Below, piece after piece: positions 19,670 to 28,800 of a stretch of DNA of 64,000 nucleotides. The translations under genes and the position numbers were made by a program. A model generated the notes under the pieces. The model saw only the letters and a list, made by a program, of their open reading frames with translations, ran no database searches and was not told where the DNA came from. The first letter of the stretch is position 1, and every line of letters begins with the position of its first letter. Source of the DNA: Enterobacter sp. BIGb0383 (lineage in GTDB: Bacteria > Pseudomonadota > Gammaproteobacteria > Enterobacterales > Enterobacteriaceae); contig NZ_RJKQ01000004.1 in NCBI RefSeq assembly GCF_003751845.1, forward strand, positions 62,001-126,000, given 5' to 3'.

Positions 19670-20011
19670 ATGCCCGCCAGCAACCCGTTTACCGCCAAAT
19701 GGAGCCGGGGAGGTAACCTGCTGTGTCACGGTCACTGGACCATTACCTGGCAGGGCGAGACGCTGACCTTACCGGAATCCCGGCGGGAGAAGGATATGGG
19801 AACCTGGGGGATCTATTCGATTATCGACCCGGAAGATGAAACCTTTGCCCAGGGTCTGGAAGAGGATGAGTGGATCATTGATAACGTCGACTGGGTGACC
19901 GATTTCTTCTTCGATCACGGTATTGCGCTGGAGAGTGAAAACTACCGCGCGTTTTACCGCGCGGTGAACCGGGACGACTGGCGCTGCACCAGCTGTGCCG
20001 GCTGTATGTAA
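19670..20011 (+). CDS. Small conserved-looking protein with C-terminal Cys cluster
   Basis: 113 residues from ATG 19670, which has a strong AAAAGGAG site; the open frame extends 13 codons further up without a site. The protein is acidic and Trp-rich, with GTWGIYSIIDPEDETFAQ and EDEWIIDNVDWVTDFFF, and ends in CTSCAGCM, a CxxCxxC cluster that could bind a metal. No signal peptide or membrane helix is visible. I do not recognise the family. It ends three bases before the convergent yicL stop. Confidence 0.8.
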   Translation: MPASNPFTAKWSRGGNLLCHGHWTITWQGETLTLPESRREKDMGTWGIYSIIDPEDETFAQGLEEDEWIIDNVDWVTDFFFDHGIALESENYRAFYRAVNRDDWRCTSCAGCM

Positions 20012-20013
20012 AC

Positions 20014-20916
20014 TCAGACGCGGGTTTTATTGCGCCGTGAATCCATGGCGATCAGCACCACCGAGGAGAGGATACATAGCGTGCCCAGCCAGTCCGGCAG
20101 GGTAAAGCTCACGCCCAGCAGCAGTACCGACAACAGTGCGCTGCTCAGCGGCTCGGTACAGCTCAGAATACTGGCCTTCGGGCCACCAATCATTTGTGCG
20201 CCCTGCAGGTACAGGCTGAACGTCAGCGCGGTACCGATCACCACCAGGTAGAAGAAGGCCAGCAGCACGTCGCCGCGTATCGCAATCCCCGCGCCCTGAC
20301 CGGCAAAAAACGGCAGCAGCATAATCCCGGCAAAGGCCATACTCCAGCCCACCACCGGCAATGTCCCGTAGCGGGCAATCAGCGTGGAGGGATACGTGGT
20401 ATAGAACGCAGCGGCAAAGGCGGAGGCGATCCCCCAGAACAGCGCCGCCGGTGATATAGACAGGGAAGTCGGGTTACCGTGGGTGACCAGCAGGAAGGTG
20501 CCGAGCAGCGACGTCAGAATGGCGGTAAATACCAGTGCGCCGGGGCGCTTTTTCAGCCGCAGAGCGAACCAGGCAACGATAATCGTCGGCGACAGAAACT
20601 GCAGCACCGTGGCGGTGGCGGCGTTGGATTTTTCGATGGTCACCAGGAAGGTGAGCTGTACGGTCAGGGCACCAAACAGGGAGAAGACCAGCAGGCTAAT
20701 CGCATCTTTTCGGTTACGCAGGATCGCGAAAATCTTGTCGCCGTGAATCAGCGAGAGGGTCAGCAGAATAAAGCCCGAGAACAGCAGGCGGATCATGGTC
20801 AGGAACGAGGCACCGACCTGGCTTTTTTCCATAATAAACTGCGCACAGACGCCGGAGCTGCCCCACAGTACGGCGGCGATCAGAACGTACAGCATCCCTT
20901 TCTTGCTGGAACCCAT
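20014..20916 (-). CDS. yicL: DMT-family (EamA) transporter YicL
   Basis: A 300-residue inner-membrane protein with about ten hydrophobic helices in two EamA repeats, closely matching E. coli YicL ([26 protein letters not shown]-like [20 protein letters not shown]). Substrate unknown. In E. coli it lies close to selC, which fits the presence of selC at the far end of this window. A GC-rich intergenic region precedes the next gene. Confidence 0.92.
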   Translation of the reverse strand: MGSSKKGMLYVLIAAVLWGSSGVCAQFIMEKSQVGASFLTMIRLLFSGFILLTLSLIHGDKIFAILRNRKDAISLLVFSLFGALTVQLTFLVTIEKSNAATATVLQFLSPTIIVAWFALRLKKRPGALVFTAILTSLLGTFLLVTHGNPTSLSISPAALFWGIASAFAAAFYTTYPSTLIARYGTLPVVGWSMAFAGIMLLPFFAGQGAGIAIRGDVLLAFFYLVVIGTALTFSLYLQGAQMIGGPKASILSCTEPLSSALLSVLLLGVSFTLPDWLGTLCILSSVVLIAMDSRRNKTRV

Positions 20917-21022
20917 TTTTTCCCCACAGATGTTTATCTTCTCTTTTATCGCGACGCATCATAGCACAGGGAAAGCCCAGGAAAGGCGGCTGCATACAGG
21001 TAGGATGAGGGGAAACCGCAGG

Positions 21023-21343
21023 CTATCGCGTGCGGTGGGTAATAAAACATTCGCTTTGAAACAGCAGGTAATCGAGATCCTTGAGCAGGCTGCGCAGGGC
21101 GCTAAAGTAGCTCGACCCGTTGTCGTGACGGCGCAGGCACTCATCGATTTTATTGCGAATATACTGGAAAGCGTGTTCATCCGGGCGAGCATGACAGACG
21201 TTTTCAAGAAAGCTCATAATACTGCCGGTTTCAATAAAGCCGTAGGGCTTAACGCGTTCAAGCAGGTCGCCCCGGCTCAGTGAAATTTGACTAAGAATAT
21301 CTTCGACCGAGGGTCGATGACGAAACCTGCCTGCCGATATCAT
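21023..21343 (-). CDS. Small soluble protein of unknown function
   Basis: 106 residues from the ATG at 21341-21343, which has a perfect AGGAGG site; the open frame continues 13 codons upstream without one. The protein is mostly helical in appearance, with PSVEDILSQISLSRGDLLERV, and ends ECFITHRTR. Its size and helical character recall small regulatory connector proteins of enterobacteria, but I see no diagnostic motif. It stands alone, on the same strand as yicL. Confidence 0.75.
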   Translation of the reverse strand: MISAGRFRHRPSVEDILSQISLSRGDLLERVKPYGFIETGSIMSFLENVCHARPDEHAFQYIRNKIDECLRRHDNGSSYFSALRSLLKDLDYLLFQSECFITHRTR

Positions 21344-21539
21344 TCTATCCTCCTGAGTGTACTGTTGCACTGACGGTAGCACATCTATTTATGAGGATAA
21401 TCAGTTAATTACATTAAATGATTTCTATTTAAAGGGTGTTTTAACTCTCTGCTGAATTATTAAAAAAGCCCTTTCACTGCAACAACAACCGTTCAACTTT
21501 TTTGTAAAAAAAGGTCCTGAATGGGTGCCGGGCGCGGCA

Positions 21540-22718
21540 TTATCGCCTTGCCCGGAAGACCATCCCTGCGCTGGCCACCGTGAAGAGCGCGATAATCCAC
21601 GCCATCGTCCAGGGCGTGCCGTCACTCATCAGCGCCAGCAGCAGAGAAGAGACGATCCCGCTGCCGTACTGCAGGGAGCCGATCAGCGCCGAGGCCGATC
21701 CGGCGATGGTCGGCACCTCATCCAGCGCGGCCGCGGTGGAGGTCGCGGCGATAATGCCGTTCATCGAGAAGTAGATAAACACCGTCACCACGATAGCGAT
21801 AACACCCCCGACCTGAAATTTTACCGCTGCTGCCAGGCTTAGCGCCGCCACAGCCGCGATCAGGGTGGCGTATTTCAGCAGATGCTCCAGAGCATAGCGC
21901 TGCACCAGGCGGCGATTGACCACGCTCATCCCCATCACCCCGACAATATTCAGGGCGAACAGCCAGCCGTAGTGCTGAGGGTCGACGCCGTAGTAGCGGA
22001 TATAGACGAACGGGGATCCGGCAATAAAGGCGTAGGCGGCGACGTAGTAGCACGTCAGACTCAGGGTGTAACGCATAAAGAGCCGGTTGCTGAGCAGCAG
22101 ACGATAGTTATGGAAGGCACCGCGCAGTGATGCTTTGACGCGTCGTTCCTGCGGCAGCGTTTCCGGCAGCCACAGCAGTGAGAAAAACATCAGCACGCCG
22201 ATCCCGGCCAGCAGCCAGAAGATAAGGTGCCAGCTGCCGAACCGGACAATCTGCCCGCCAATCAGCGGCCCGGCAATCGGGGCTATCGCCATCACAATCG
22301 TCAGAGTAGAGAGCATCTGTGCCGCCCGCGTGCGGCCGAACAGATCCCGGATCATCGCTCTGGCCAACATCGGTCCGGTACAGGCGCCCAGCGCCTGAAA
22401 GACGCGCCAGAAGACAATCTCGTTAATGGTGGTGGACCCGGCGCAGCCTACGGAGCCAATCACAAACAGCACCATGCCGATAAACAGCGGCGTCCGTCGT
22501 CCCAGATGATCGCTAATCGGACCCCAGATCAGCTGGGCGATAGCAAAGCCGATTAAAAAACCGGTGATGGTCAGCTCCACGTCGCCCTGCAATTCTGTCG
22601 CCATCACCGGCATCGCCGGCAGATAAATATCCGTCGACAGCGAGGTAAAGGCCATCAGGGCGCTGAGAATGGCAATAAAAAGCGGGCCGATAGCATCCGC
22701 ACGGTTAGGGTTAGGCAT
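21540..22718 (-). CDS. Bcr/CflA-family multidrug efflux MFS transporter
   Basis: A 392-residue protein with 12 hydrophobic segments. TDIYLPAMPVMATEL in TM1, the loop-2 motif WGPISDHLGRRTPLF and the TM5 stretch APIAGPLIGGQIV are typical of the Bcr/CflA drug-resistance family within DHA1. Substrate cannot be read from sequence. The spacer downstream and upstream carry no clear partner genes. Not E. coli EmrD or Bcr themselves. Confidence 0.88.
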   Translation of the reverse strand: MPNPNRADAIGPLFIAILSALMAFTSLSTDIYLPAMPVMATELQGDVELTITGFLIGFAIAQLIWGPISDHLGRRTPLFIGMVLFVIGSVGCAGSTTINEIVFWRVFQALGACTGPMLARAMIRDLFGRTRAAQMLSTLTIVMAIAPIAGPLIGGQIVRFGSWHLIFWLLAGIGVLMFFSLLWLPETLPQERRVKASLRGAFHNYRLLLSNRLFMRYTLSLTCYYVAAYAFIAGSPFVYIRYYGVDPQHYGWLFALNIVGVMGMSVVNRRLVQRYALEHLLKYATLIAAVAALSLAAAVKFQVGGVIAIVVTVFIYFSMNGIIAATSTAAALDEVPTIAGSASALIGSLQYGSGIVSSLLLALMSDGTPWTMAWIIALFTVASAGMVFRARR

Positions 22719-22927
22719 AATATCCTGGCTGATTAAGAAGGGGAGACGGCAGGGAGTCGAGGCCTTATTTTACCCATCGGGCATCAGGAGAGTATCCAGG
22801 CAAAACAGATTGTGGTTATGAGCTGTAGTCATAAATAGAGGTAAAGCGATCCGGCTATTCGCCGATATAATCGTATACGGGAATGAGGGTCAGAGGTTGT
22901 GTAGGTTATTTAACCAGGGAAAAGTAT

Positions 22928-23371
22928 ATGAAAAGAGGTTATTCGCTGTCCGTTGCTCTGCTCTTCTTGCTCTTTGTTAACCGGGCCTGGGCTGAAGAGG
23001 GTGGGACTGCGCCGAATATCATCGAGCAGTCTGATGGCATCATCTGCCATGCGGGGAGCAATGAAGCGGAAGTCGTGTTTGATATAGGCTTTATCGTCAC
23101 CTGTTTTTATCCTGATAGCGACCTGCTCACGACGTATAAAAAATATCGTGAAGAGTATAAAGAAGACCGCATCCTTAAGCTGTTGAAAGAAGAGATCAGT
23201 CCGGGTAAGAATGCACGCGTGGAGATCGCCGCCGATTTTGTTTATACGTATACATGGGCGTCGGAACATGAGCTGGAGGTTGAGATTTTCCAGCCTGGCG
23301 GCATCACAACGTTAGAGTTTCAGCAAAAAATGTCCGGTACCACGGTGAAAAACATCTCATCCCCGGACTAA
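22928..23371 (+). CDS. Secreted/periplasmic protein of unknown function
   Basis: 147 residues from ATG 22928, preceded by AGGGA; the open frame begins 15 codons earlier without a site. A signal peptide (KRGYSLSVALLFLLFVNRAWA, cleavage after AWA) is clear, followed by a small domain with two cysteines (ICHAG and VTCFYP) that may pair. I do not recognise the family. It is 15 bases upstream of another exported protein and probably co-transcribed with it. Confidence 0.75.
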   Translation: MKRGYSLSVALLFLLFVNRAWAEEGGTAPNIIEQSDGIICHAGSNEAEVVFDIGFIVTCFYPDSDLLTTYKKYREEYKEDRILKLLKEEISPGKNARVEIAADFVYTYTWASEHELEVEIFQPGGITTLEFQQKMSGTTVKNISSPD

Positions 23372-23386
23372 CCGGAGCCTGAGATC

Positions 23387-24016
23387 GTGAAAATAAACAT
23401 CGCCGTGGGCGGTCTGCTGGCGCTGGCCTCGCTGCCGGGCATGGCCGTACCGCCGGAAACCGATGCAGAGCACCCTGATAATGAACGGTGTGCATGGGTG
23501 CTCGATACGCTGGTCTCCACCAGTAGCCTGCCGTTGCTTGTCACATCCGGCATCGACCCGAGTAGCGTCAGGGCTGATATTGACCGGCGCGAAGGGCAGC
23601 GACTTATCGCCCAGGTCTCTTTTCCCGTGACGCCCGATCCGGAAACGCCGGGTGCGGGACAGCTCGGCTGGGTGCAGTACGATCCCGACAGCGGCGTACT
23701 GGACGATATCACGACCGATCCGAAAAAACCGGAGGCGCTCGATTTTGACCGCCGCTATGTCCAACTCTATGCGGGCTGTCTCGAGCAGAAACCCATGTAC
23801 AGCGTTATCGGCAAGGGGCGGCTGACGTTCTATCAGAACCCGGAATTAACCAATCCCGTTCCCGGCGTCTTTATCCTTCCCGATGAGCCGGTTCGCTGGC
23901 TGGTGGCAAAAGAGAGTGCCGCCCGCGTTCGTTATCAGAGTCGCGACGGACGCATTTACCTGGGCTGGGTGCCGTCATCCCGGCTGAAGGTGATTGATTT
24001 TAACCGACAGAAATAA
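23387..24016 (+). CDS. Exported protein with C-terminal SH3-like segment, unknown function
   Basis: 209 residues starting at GTG 23387 (GGAG about ten bases upstream). An N-terminal signal peptide ends near GMAVPP, and the C-terminal third (YSVIGKGRLTFYQNPE through YLGWVPSSRLKVIDF) looks like an SH3-type beta barrel. Two cysteines (ERCAWV, AGCLEQ) could form a disulphide. It follows the preceding exported protein by 15 bases and is closed by a bidirectional terminator. Function unknown. Confidence 0.75.
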   Translation: MKINIAVGGLLALASLPGMAVPPETDAEHPDNERCAWVLDTLVSTSSLPLLVTSGIDPSSVRADIDRREGQRLIAQVSFPVTPDPETPGAGQLGWVQYDPDSGVLDDITTDPKKPEALDFDRRYVQLYAGCLEQKPMYSVIGKGRLTFYQNPELTNPVPGVFILPDEPVRWLVAKESAARVRYQSRDGRIYLGWVPSSRLKVIDFNRQK

Positions 24017-24043
24017 CGACGTGACGCGCAATATAATGATAAA

Positions 24044-24072
24044 AAAATGCCGCTACGGGGTAGCGGCATTTT
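24044..24072. terminator. Bidirectional terminator
   Basis: AAAATGCCGCTA (24044-24055) and TAGCGGCATTTT (24061-24072) form a perfect 12-bp stem with A tracts on one side and T tracts on the other. It separates the plus-strand pair of secreted proteins from the minus-strand Ail-like gene. Confidence 0.88.
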
Positions 24073-24117
24073 ACGGGCTATTTCACATATCTAAGCCCTG
24101 AAACGTTCAGCAGAAAA

Positions 24118-24681
24118 TCAGAAACGGTAGCCAATATTCACGTTGAAACCGTTTATTGCCACGTTGTCATTATATTTTACCTGGGTGCCTTCATATCCGG
24201 CACTGACTGACAGGTATTCTGTTGGATTAATAATGACCCCCGCACCATAAGCAAATGAGGTCTTACTTTCGCTGGAACTCTCTGAATACTGCGTGCTCCA
24301 GGTTGTTGAGTCTTTCAATTTTGTGTGCGCCAGTCCGGCAAGCGCATAAAGACTGATATAGTCATTAATGCGATAACCCGGGCCCGCCATCAGTGAATAA
24401 TATTTGACATCGACTTTTCCATTATATTCAGTAGTCATGCCACCATCGTTCGACTCTGAATACGTATCATCGCCTTGCATATAGCTGAATGAGCCGATAA
24501 CGCTAAGCGGGGAATCCCACTCATAGCGATACTGAACATTAATCCCGCGGATATCCTTAAAATCCTCCACTTTACTCTGCGCATAACCCATTGATACGGT
24601 ATGGTTATCGGCCAGTGCGTAAGTGCTTGCTAACAGGCCTGTACACAGTAACGCGGCTGCGGTGATTTTAAATTTCATCAT
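24118..24681 (-). CDS. Ail/Lom/OmpX-family outer-membrane protein
   Basis: 187 residues with a signal peptide (MMKFKITAAALLCTGLLASTYALA) and an eight-strand barrel pattern. HTVSMGYAQSKVEDF, GINVQYRYEWDSPLSVIGSF and the terminal NVNIGYRF with C-terminal Phe mark an OmpX/Ail-type porin-fold protein exported through BAM. Family members give adhesion and serum resistance; specific function here is inference. Ribosome site AGGGA upstream. It lies downstream of the CDI locus, on the same strand. Confidence 0.88.
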   Translation of the reverse strand: MMKFKITAAALLCTGLLASTYALADNHTVSMGYAQSKVEDFKDIRGINVQYRYEWDSPLSVIGSFSYMQGDDTYSESNDGGMTTEYNGKVDVKYYSLMAGPGYRINDYISLYALAGLAHTKLKDSTTWSTQYSESSSESKTSFAYGAGVIINPTEYLSVSAGYEGTQVKYNDNVAINGFNVNIGYRF

Positions 24682-24748
24682 TTTCTTGTTCCCTTTTTAA
24701 TATATAAATTTCCTGCGACTCTACGCAGGGTTTTACTACCTTTATCTA

Positions 24749-24778
24749 AACCAGGAATCGCTGGTGCGCTTCCTGGTT
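24749..24778 (-). terminator. Hairpin after the lipoprotein gene
   Basis: AACCAGGAA (24749-24757) and TTCCTGGTT (24770-24778) make a perfect 9-bp stem with a 12-base loop. Read on the minus strand it follows the lipoprotein gene at 24874 and is trailed by TTTAGAT, so it may be its terminator. Confidence 0.45.
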
Positions 24779-24873
24779 ATTTGGCCGAGGATGACATGAC
24801 GATGGTCTTAAAAAACATTATTCAGACCCCCTCACAGCCAACTCTATAGCGCTTCCAGACTGGGATTAGTACG

Positions 24874-25554
24874 CTACTTTATTTCTTCTGGCCCTGACGC
24901 ATTCAGCAGTCCCAGGCCCTGTTTAAATTTCGTGGTCTTAAGCTGGAAGGACTTTGCGACACCGTGTTCATCAACGGGAATACGCAAAATAGTGACATCA
25001 GTAGTCGCACTGCCCGCCAGCCCTTCAATCAGGCCGCCCACATTCGGGATCCAGCCATACTGGCTTCTGCTGGCATCGGCATAGATATAGAGCATGACCC
25101 GATCACCCTGTGCATCCCAGGTATTGTCATTTGGCTGACCATATTTCTGCTCAATCTGCTGGCGAGTGGTCTGCCCGGCCACGATAACCTTCGCCAGATC
25201 TGAATCGGTCAGGCTGCTGACAAAGCTGAAGTCAGTGGTGACCCGGAATCTGAGCACGGTGTGTTTCACCGCAACGTTGTTCTCCACCAGAACGCTCAGC
25301 ACCGTAGTATCTTTTGTAAAACCGGCGCTCCAGGTGCGATACCAGTTCATTACCGTCCGGCCCTCGGGAAGAGGCTCCACAATGGGTTTATCTTCGTAGA
25401 TGCTACGTAGCTCGGCCACCGTGGTTTTACCATCAATAATTGAGCGATCGATTTCAGCCAACTCTTTACCCGCCAGCGGTCCGGCGCTGGGGAATAACGA
25501 ACAGCCGGAAAGGGTCAAGGCTATGAGCAGAAGACAATATTTTAGATGTTTCAC
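24874..25554 (-). CDS. Lipoprotein with BamE/SmpA-like repeats, unknown function
   Basis: 226 residues from GTG 25552-25554, preceded by AAAAGG at a good distance; the frame is open further up but without a site. The leader KHLKYCLLLIALTLSGC ends in a lipobox, so the protein is lipidated. Two similar segments, IDGKTTVAELRSIYEDKP and VAGQTTRQQIEQKYGQPND, resemble the BamE/OmlA 'T..ev...lG.P' motif. It lies just behind the CDI genes, 118 bases after the small membrane ORF, so a link to that locus is possible but unproven. Confidence 0.8.
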   Translation of the reverse strand: MKHLKYCLLLIALTLSGCSLFPSAGPLAGKELAEIDRSIIDGKTTVAELRSIYEDKPIVEPLPEGRTVMNWYRTWSAGFTKDTTVLSVLVENNVAVKHTVLRFRVTTDFSFVSSLTDSDLAKVIVAGQTTRQQIEQKYGQPNDNTWDAQGDRVMLYIYADASRSQYGWIPNVGGLIEGLAGSATTDVTILRIPVDEHGVAKSFQLKTTKFKQGLGLLNASGPEEIK

Positions 25555-25672
25555 AGTAATCCTTTTTGTGGGAACGTGTAATGAAAGGTTTGATCCCTTC
25601 CCCTGATGTAGACATGAGCTGGAAGAAGTGTTGCGATATTGGGCGAAGCCATTTAGATATATCAAAATCGAC

Positions 25673-25876
25673 TCAACGTATATTAAATTTATACATAAGC
25701 CAAATGGCGGCACCAACACAACCGCCAATTATGCTACCTATCTTAAATCCATCTGCCCATTCTAATTCAGGAATGGACTTATCAGTTAAAATCCATTCTG
25801 AGGATATAAATATTAATGAAAATGAGATGCCACAGATAATTACAAGTATAATTAAGTGGTTTAGTGAAACTTTCAT
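25673..25876 (-). CDS. Small two-helix membrane protein, candidate CDI immunity protein
   Basis: 67 residues. Two hydrophobic helices (LIILVIICGISFSLIFIS, about 8-25, and GSIIGGCVGAAIWLMY, about 47-62) flank an acidic loop. The ATG overlaps the cdiA stop as TAATG, so the two are translationally coupled. In CDI loci the gene right after cdiA encodes the immunity protein CdiI, and membrane-embedded CdiI proteins go with membrane-depolarising toxins such as that of E. coli EC93. I see no sequence match to a named CdiI. The gene is as AT-rich as the toxin-coding end of cdiA. Confidence 0.65.
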   Translation of the reverse strand: MKVSLNHLIILVIICGISFSLIFISSEWILTDKSIPELEWADGFKIGSIIGGCVGAAIWLMYKFNIR

Positions 25877-28800
25877 TATTGATTCACCTTATTTTTTTCT
25901 TGTGTTTTTGTGTCATTTGCGCTTCCGTTACTCTTGTTTTTAATAATATTGCTATTTACTTTGGAACCACTATATTCTAATGTGCCAGAGCCTGCAGCGC
26001 TGCCAATAATACCAGGGACTGGGCTGAATTTTGTGCCTTCTGTTATGAAGTCAGAATATCTTGCTTTATCACTGTATTCGTAAGCTTTTTTACTCGCAGG
26101 CATCCCAAAATGATTCTTAATTTCGGCCGCTTCCATTCTTCCCGTAATAGTTGATCCTAGCCCGTAACCTATCATGGTTCCAAAACCAGCTCCAACCATG
26201 GCAGCTTCGGAGTTTTGCCCTGTAACATTGCTTGTAAAATAAGCGCCGCCAACATTAAGCCCCATGTTAGTCTGGAGTGATTTTCCTGTTCCGCCCCAAC
26301 CTGTAACACCTGAAGTGAAGAAGTTTAAATAATCAAATTTATCGCCTGTGTTTCCATTAAATATCTGAACACCAGCATTAGCGCTCATGCTTAAACCAGA
26401 GCCCATTAATTTAGCGCCAGTTGATATATTGGAGCTTAGTAGAGAACGCCCACCTGCTAATAATCCAAAAAAATTTTCAGGTTCTGCAACAAACGCTCCA
26501 AACCGATCCCAGTTGTCTGATTTACTCATACCATATTCGAGATCTTTGTAATTTTCATACAGAACAGCATTTCTGACATCGTCATTGTCTAAAGAGCCAT
26601 ATAGCCATGTCGGTCTTTCTGCAGCCGAAACGCCGCCATCAAGTTTTAACTTTTCATATCCAGCAGTACAACTGAGTGAATTGCTATCACAATCTGCTTT
26701 GTATTTATCTGAGTTTGTTTTATTTAATTTAGCGTAATGGTCTATAACTGGTTGACAGTCAGTTCCTGCAGCGTTGCATTTTGTAATTGCTTTATCAAAT
26801 TCTCTTGCTTCATCAAAGCTAAGATAGTTATTCTCCGCCGTCGTCTTCCCTGCCTGCGCCGCATACACCGCGCTTCCCGTACTGTCCCCGACCAGGCCAC
26901 CGGCCAGCCCGGAGGACAGGGTGGCCAGAGCGCTCAGGGTCTGTTTCTGAGTTTCGGTCAGGTCAGCGATGGGGGTATCACCGTACAGCTGGTCTTTCAG
27001 TATCCCCGCCGTTATCTCGCCGAGTGCCGCGCCGGTCGCGCCTGCGGCAGCGTTCTGCCCCTGAGCCGCCGCCAGCGCTGCCCCGACAATGGCGTGCGCA
27101 ATCGCTTTGGCTTCGGTGTTATTGTCGATACCCATTTTATGACCGATGACCTCGGCCAGATAGGGCGCTGCCCCGTTAGCAATCGCCGCAGCGATATCGC
27201 CGCCAGCCAGACCCTGGACCGCAGCGGTGGCGGCCTGGATACCCTGCTGAACTGCGCCGCCGGTGCCGAGTTTGGTGTCGTTAAAGGCTTTGTCGTAGAA
27301 GTTCTGATAGACCTGCTTGTTGAGCGCCTTCTCATCCGGCTCTTTGCCCGGATTGGCCTTTATCCAGTCGGCACGCGCCTTGTCCCGGTCTTCCTGGCTG
27401 ATATTGCCCATCTTCTCTTTGGCATCTGTCGCTGCGGCGATAGCACCCTGGGTCCGCACAATATCCGATACCTGGGTGCTTAACTCCCCAATCAGCTGCG
27501 CCTGCTGAATACGCTTCTGCTCTTTCTCTTTGTCGAATATCTGGTTGATGCTGCCGTTGGCGTTCTCTGCGTCGCGGCTGAGGTTCGCTACGTCCTGAGT
27601 TTGTTTATCCTGATCGCGGACAACCAGTGCGCCATCGCTGACGGCGGCTTTGGTGGTGCCGCTGTCGTGGCCGTCTTTGTTGACGCCCGCCAGCATGGTG
27701 TTGGCCATATTCCCGGCGAACTGACCGGCGATGCTGCCCCCGGTACTCAGGCCGATACTCTGATGCTCGACCTTATAGTCGGCCTGGTTGTGGATATCGC
27801 TGAAGCCGAGAGTGCCGGTATCGAGTTTATTCTTGTCTGCCGTGGCGGTGGAGCCGATGACCGCGCCGTCGAGCTGGGTGTGTTCGCCGACGGTGACGTC
27901 GAAGCCGCCTTTGCCGGCGAAGATACCGGTCTGCTCAACCACGCTGTCGTAGTTGCTGTGCATCTTGTCGCGGCTGAGGTTGACGCTGGCGTTAACGGCC
28001 ATGGAGCCAAAGGTAAAGCTGCCCCCGACGCTGGCGTTCTGCTGTTTCGAGTCGTAGCGGTCGCTGTCCTGCTCGCTGGTCATCGTCAGGTTGCGGCCGA
28101 CGTCGGCTTTGACCGTCTCGCCGCTGACCTGCGCGCCCGTCAGGGTGGTGTCGCGGCCGCTGACCAGGTTCACCGTCTGCCCGGCGTTCAGCAAGGTTTC
28201 GGTATGGGTGGTGCCGTTGCCGCTTTCGTGGCCTTTACCCTTGTTAAGGCTGGCGGAGATGCTGATACCCGTCTGGGAGCCGCCGAAGCCGATACCCACC
28301 CCGATGCTGCCGCCGCTGCTCTTGTTGCTGCCGGTCAGCAGGGAGGTGTTCTGAGCCGAGACAAGGTAGATATCGCGGTTAGCGACCAGGTTGAGGTCTT
28401 TCCCGGCCTGCACGGTGGTGCCCTGCAGGAGGATATCGCCGTCGGTACCTTTCGCGCCGCTGCCGTTAGCGGTGATGCTGACATTATCCCCGGCGGTCAG
28501 ACTCCCGCCGCGGGCGGTGACCTGCTCGCTGTGCTGGGTGGACGTCGAGGACTGGCTGCCGTAAGAAAGGCTGACGCCAATGGCGTTGTCCGATGCACCC
28601 GGCGTCCCGTACTGCTCGGCAGCAAGCCAGGCCGCTTGTCCGGCCTGCACCCCTGAGAGGGCCGCTTTGGTCTGCTGCAGCGCGGCGATCCGGCTGTCCT
28701 GAGTCTCCTGCGCCTGGTTGACGGTCTCTACGGCGGTATTGAGCGCGCTGCCGACGGCGCCGGAGAGGGCGAGGGTAAAGCCGCTCTTCTTCTGCTCGAC

